Assembly (NCBI GenBank): GCA_964350605.1 | Contig: CAYGKP010000010.1 | Span: forward strand, 1-24,559 | DNA from: CAYGKP01 sp964350605 | GTDB taxonomy: Bacteria; Bacteroidota; Bacteroidia; Cytophagales; JAAEPT01 | Length of the DNA stretch: 24,559 nt | Direction of reading: 5' to 3' | Part shown: piece after piece, positions 21,801 through 24,559 of the stretch | How the letters are laid out: each line of letters starts with the position of its first letter | How positions within the stretch are numbered: the stretch's first letter is position 1 | Position numbers and translations under genes: made by a program | Notes under the pieces: model-generated | Databases searched by the model: none | Told to the model about the DNA's origin: nothing | What the model saw: only the letters and a program-made list of their open reading frames with translations

Positions 21801-24559
21801 GGTTCGAGTAGGTCGCGATGCGTCTTGAGTTTCACCTCCAGGTAGTCCTCGTAGGGCACCGACACCCAATGGGAGGTAGTGAACTTGCGGTTCGCGTGCA
21901 TCATCGTAAAGTGAAAGGCGAAGCCGCCGCGGTGTTTTTCCTCGGCCTTGTATTCGACGAGCAACTGCCCATTTTTCGGGCGTTTCCAGAAGCGATCGAC
22001 GATGTTTCCCTCCCATTCCACCTCGCATAGCACCCAGCCATCCACGCTGGAGCCCACTAGGACTTGGGCGGTTTCGCCTGGCTTCAAGCTGCTGGTCAAC
22101 ACGTCAGTCGAGAAGAACTCGGGCTGGGGCATGCTCTTCGACTTGGGGTCGTTCCAGGTCCAGGTAGTGCCCCAACGGGCAGTGTCGCCATCGGCTTCGA
22201 TGGCCCAGGCTTCCACGGCATAGTACCCAGGGGTCAGGCCTTTGAGCGGGAAGTCGTAGCGCGAAGTATCGCCCGTGTCGAAACGCAGTGTCGCCAGCAC
22301 GGGGCCACGGGGCCAGGATTCGGGTTTTCCGGCTTGGCCATAAGGGTCGTGTGGGAACAGGCGGTAGTGCTCGGCTTCGCTGTGCTCGTAGAGGTCTGAT
22401 TGGCTGAGTGCCTGGTCGCGCAGGACATGCGAGGGTGGGGTCAGGCGGTAGATCTTCAACTCGCCTTTGGCTTCGAGTTTTTGGTAGTCAAGGTTTCGGG
22501 TGGAGATGCTCAAGGGTTTGAGCTTCGCTTCGGGCTTCCAACTGGGCAGCGAGACCGACAGCTCCAGGCTGTGATAGCCCAACCGGGTGGAGCGACTGGC
22601 CGTGTGGGTTTCCCCGGCGATGTCGGTCACCTCGACAGTCACTTCGTAAGTGAACACTGGGCGCAGCTTTGCGTCGATGGTGGGGTCGGGCAGGGCCAAG
22701 AATTTGACCTCGAACGAGCCGTCCACTTCGCTGGTCGTTTCGCCTTGCGCGATGACCTGTGAGGGAGGCGACGACCAGTAGTACCAACCGCAACGCCAGG
22801 CCCACCAAGGGTTCACGTAGGTCGAACGGGTGACGGTGTATTTCACCTGCGCACCGTCTATGGCGGCACCCGCGTAGCTCATGGCTTTGCCCGTTACCAG
22901 AATGGAATCGCCCAAGGCTGCACTGCCCTCGCGGGGGTCGAGCGTAACTTGGAAGGTGGGCCGCTTATACTCCTCGACCCGAATACTTTTCGAGCCGTAG
23001 TGCGTATGCAGTTGCATGCTACCGAGCAGGCCACCTTCGGGGGCGAAGAAGGTACCGTGGACGCTGCCGTACTCGTTGGTTTTCACCAACTGCTCGGACA
23101 GCTTTTGGTTGTTCACGTCGAGGAACTCGATGGTGAACGTGCGCCCAGCTAACACTTGGGGGGTTTTCTGGTCGGCTTGGTAGAGCACGGCCTTGTAGTG
23201 AATCGGCTGGCCCGGACGGTAGATCGAACGGTCGGTCAGGATCGTGAGGCGCGTCTGCGGGGCCTGTTCGCGTTCCGGCTCGCTGTGGTAGAGGAACTGG
23301 CTGCTTTCGAACACATCACCGCCTTCGGCAATCGATACTCCGTAGCTGGCATAGTCTTTCCGACGGGGAATCTCGAACCGAACCAACCCATCTCGGTCGG
23401 TTGAAGTGGCGCGCAACATTTCCTTTTTGTACTCGCGGGCTTTGCTGTCGTAATACCGGCGAACGAGCGTGACTTTCGCACCGGACGAGGGCTTTCCCGT
23501 GGTTCGTGACCGAACGGAAATCTCGAACGAACCGTCGGCCAAGCGGCGGGCGAAATAGCCGATGTCGGTCACCAAAAGGATGGATAGGCTGACTGCTTCC
23601 CCTTCCATCCCTAGGCTGTCGCTTGAACCGACAAGCAGGACGTAGTAGCCAGCTTTTTGACCCGGAATGTCCACCTCGGTGTGGTGCGCTTGCAAGTCGC
23701 CATTGGTCGAAGGCAAGGCCTGATTCCAATGGGCCACCGCTGGCTGGGCGCGATAAAAAGCGACGCGTACGCGGTCGGCGTACGATTGGCCGTTGAAGCT
23801 GTTGTACTCCTCTTCGCTGGTTTTGACCAGGTGAAAGGTCAGTTTGCCCAGGTTTCGGTGCCGCGCGATTGCCCGAATCGGTGTATCGGGCGTTTCGATG
23901 CTTTCGTGTTCAATGCTCAACTCGCGGGCCTCAAGGGAGCGAATCAGGGAAATGCAATTGGCTGCCCCACGACTTTTGGGGTACAGGTCGACGCCTGTTT
24001 GTGCCAAGTCCCGGGCCTCGACCCATAACCAACGGGCCGTCGTGTCGCCCAGTGGGTTGTAAGCATTGCCTTGCTGTTTGATGAGCGAGGCGGCTTCGTA
24101 GTAAATCCTCGTGACGTCGGGGTCGCTCTTGAATCGCTCGATGCGATCGTACAGCGCACGCAGGTAGAGGCTGTCTTTGTTCTCGCCAACAAAATGGGCG
24201 TGAACCAGCGAAAGGCGCTTGAGTTCCAAGTCGATGAGCGCCTGGGGGTTTTTGTCACGAAGATGAAACTGGGTCAGGCGTTGAAGAATCTTCAGCGACA
24301 GCCGCTGGGCATTGGAACTGTCGTTAACCGCCAAGGGCCAATCCGAGAACAGGTGAGGCGGTGCGAAGTAGACTGCTTGGTCGATGCGGAAGACATCGGC
24401 GGGCTGGGTCAAGCTCATCTCCGAATTGCGCAACAAGTCGACGGCCCGGTGGGCCAAAAGGTCGTAGAGGGTTGGACGCAGGTCGCGCTCGGTGCCGAAT
24501 TCGTCGACCAGGAGCAATTCAAAGTCGCCGACTGGGATGCGGAACAATTGCTCGGCGGG
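18899..24559 (-). CDS. Alpha-2-macroglobulin family protein, N-terminus outside window
   Basis: Protease-trapping envelope protein. 1886 residues are visible and the frame runs off the right edge; a TTG at 24547 is not a start, since open coding continues upstream to the last base. Features: helical N-terminal region, macroglobulin-like MG2 domain with IYRPGQPIHY near residue 447, VEEYKRPTFQV, a Gly/Tyr- and acidic/Pro-rich segment at about 1015-1090 that fits the bait region, RETALFVPQLRTNEKGEVE near 1110 (A2M domain), and the thioester-type CAEQ at residues 1337-1340 (HECAEQTFSR) followed by the thioester domain repeats. Cys and Gln of the thioester are both present. Likely exported and membrane-tethered in analogy with bacterial A2M, but the signal is not in view. 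Bacterial A2M often neighbours pbpC; upstream sequence is missing so this cannot be checked. Confidence 0.93.
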   Translation of the reverse strand, partial: PAEQLFRIPVGDFELLLVDEFGTERDLRPTLYDLLAHRAVDLLRNSEMSLTQPADVFRIDQAVYFAPPHLFSDWPLAVNDSSNAQRLSLKILQRLTQFHLRDKNPQALIDLELKRLSLVHAHFVGENKDSLYLRALYDRIERFKSDPDVTRIYYEAASLIKQQGNAYNPLGDTTARWLWVEARDLAQTGVDLYPKSRGAANCISLIRSLEARELSIEHESIETPDTPIRAIARHRNLGKLTFHLVKTSEEEYNSFNGQSYADRVRVAFYRAQPAVAHWNQALPSTNGDLQAHHTEVDIPGQKAGYYVLLVGSSDSLGMEGEAVSLSILLVTDIGYFARRLADGSFEISVRSRTTGKPSSGAKVTLVRRYYDSKAREYKKEMLRATSTDRDGLVRFEIPRRKDYASYGVSIAEGGDVFESSQFLYHSEPEREQAPQTRLTILTDRSIYRPGQPIHYKAVLYQADQKTPQVLAGRTFTIEFLDVNNQKLSEQLVKTNEYGSVHGTFFAPEGGLLGSMQLHTHYGSKSIRVEEYKRPTFQVTLDPREGSAALGDSILVTGKAMSYAGAAIDGAQVKYTVTRSTYVNPWWAWRCGWYYWSSPPSQVIAQGETTSEVDGSFEVKFLALPDPTIDAKLRPVFTYEVTVEVTDIAGETHTASRSTRLGYHSLELSVSLPSWKPEAKLKPLSISTRNLDYQKLEAKGELKIYRLTPPSHVLRDQALSQSDLYEHSEAEHYRLFPHDPYGQAGKPESWPRGPVLATLRFDTGDTSRYDFPLKGLTPGYYAVEAWAIEADGDTARWGTTWTWNDPKSKSMPQPEFFSTDVLTSSLKPGETAQVLVGSSVDGWVLCEVEWEGNIVDRFWKRPKNGQLLVEYKAEEKHRGGFAFHFTMMHANRKFTTSHWVSVPYEDYLEVKLKTHRDLLEPGEKEKWTLVVKGANGAKLAAEVAATMYDASLDVFTGHYWGLSGRLYTWTKRNWSYDSGFQRRGYARLVTINWNPSTGEYGFSYDRLDWLGLLYELSRYGRYGGYGYMSRSRGGFDDVDGFGEGEMMMDMAVEEVDAPMTESPSPVASAAFKEKDASPPPAPPAGKAVNARESGGETNEATGDIPVRKDFRETALFVPQLRTNEKGEVEIEFTMPEALTEWKFMALAHTKDLKVGQTQAKVKTQKELMVQANAPRFLREGDTIRFSGKVTNLTADTLSAEVVLSLYDARTMKPISGAYQLIDGDTSVQVPAGQSRAVFWTLVVPEGGSAITYRLTAETENHRDGEERMLPVLPNRMLVTETMPLPLRGTQTKSFTFSKLVNNKSTTLRHHRLTLEFTNAPVWTAIQALPYLMEFPHECAEQTFSRLYANSLAAHIVNGNPRIKQVFDTWRDLEPEAFLSNLEKNQELKAVMLEETPWVLEAKDETERHKRVAILFDLDRMAREEGLAIRKLAQMQYPSGAWPWFDGLPESEYVTRHIIGGLGKLRHVGVDRIFDDPKVKGMMSLGVDYLDREVRARYDYLLRLHKEGRIDTADQQIGYDDIHSLYVRSFYPEMTYEGTSAEAYAYFFRQEQKYWMNFARYQQGMISLALFRKEDAKTANLILRGFRESAIYHEELGTYFKDLNPGYYWYNAPLETQALLIEAFYEIASDSTMTDGLATWLLKNKQTNAWPTTKSTTEAVYALLLQGGDWVETGTVKFTIGKETFTPEEREATPQAGTGYFKTVWEGSEISEEMGNVTVARTGKGPAWGALYWQYFEQLDKITAAKTPLSLEREVLVERPSPTGAKLTRINEKNVLNPGDRIIVRITVRTDRDMEFVHLKDLRAATLEPEIALSGHRYQDGLWRYQSTRDVATHFFFHNLPKGTYVFEYPLRVTHAGNFSNGISSIQCMYAPEFASHSAGIRLTVETK

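Noticed and set aside
1..24559. Defence system, prophage, transposon or CRISPR array
   Set aside because: All genes with recognisable domains are metabolic or envelope functions with uniform base composition by eye; no integrase, transposase, terminal repeats or spaced repeats were found.

Overview
The window looks like an ordinary, gene-dense stretch of chromosome from a GC-rich member of the Bacteroidota. The main clues are lipoproteins whose signal ends in Cys followed by Lys-Lys or Ser-Cys-Lys-Lys, a large alpha-2-macroglobulin of the Bacteroidota type, a YHS-domain secreted protein, a lipocalin-like small lipoprotein, start sites without Shine-Dalgarno sequences, and promoter-like boxes matching the Bacteroidota -7 consensus TAnnTTTG. 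Genus cannot be told from the sequence alone. Coding density is very high and no gap between genes exceeds about 150 bases. I found no RNA gene, insertion sequence, CRISPR array or prophage gene.

Layout. Positions 1-3684 (minus strand) hold a compact menaquinone operon read as menI-like thioesterase, menF, menD, menB, with menB cut by the left edge. Positions 3748-6717 (plus) carry a histidine phosphatase, then a two-lipoyl-domain pyruvate dehydrogenase E2 from its own good promoter, then hslV four bases later. A class III aminotransferase (minus) ends on the same CTAG as hslV. Positions 7999-8823 (plus) carry a 45-residue lipoprotein and a DUF2306 membrane protein, which again ends on a CTAG shared with the opposing gene. 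Positions 8820-16238 (minus) hold a TPR lipoprotein, a YHS protein, a YeeZ-like NAD-dependent epimerase, the two halves of a split transketolase with a Bcp peroxiredoxin at the head of that group, then an M23 peptidase overlapped by a fumarylacetoacetate-hydrolase-family gene. Divergent from these, 16318-17699 (plus) encodes an M48 lipoprotein peptidase and a lipocalin-like lipoprotein. The right end (17716-24559, minus) holds a gamma-type trans-sulfuration enzyme and a very large alpha-2-macroglobulin whose N-terminus lies outside the window.

How the genes fit together. MenF, MenD, MenB and the MenI-like hydrolase cover isochorismate synthesis, SEPHCHC formation, naphthoyl ring closure and CoA release in menaquinone synthesis, which fits a respiratory Bacteroidota lifestyle. 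E2 and transketolase are central carbon metabolism. Bcp, HslV, M48, M23 and alpha-2-macroglobulin point to protein and envelope upkeep. I did not find a convincing new multi-gene system. The observations most worth checking are regulatory or architectural: a hairpin that would cover the start of the TPR lipoprotein mRNA, a palindrome on the E2 promoter, a repeated promoter block, and near-identical duplicated lipoyl domains.
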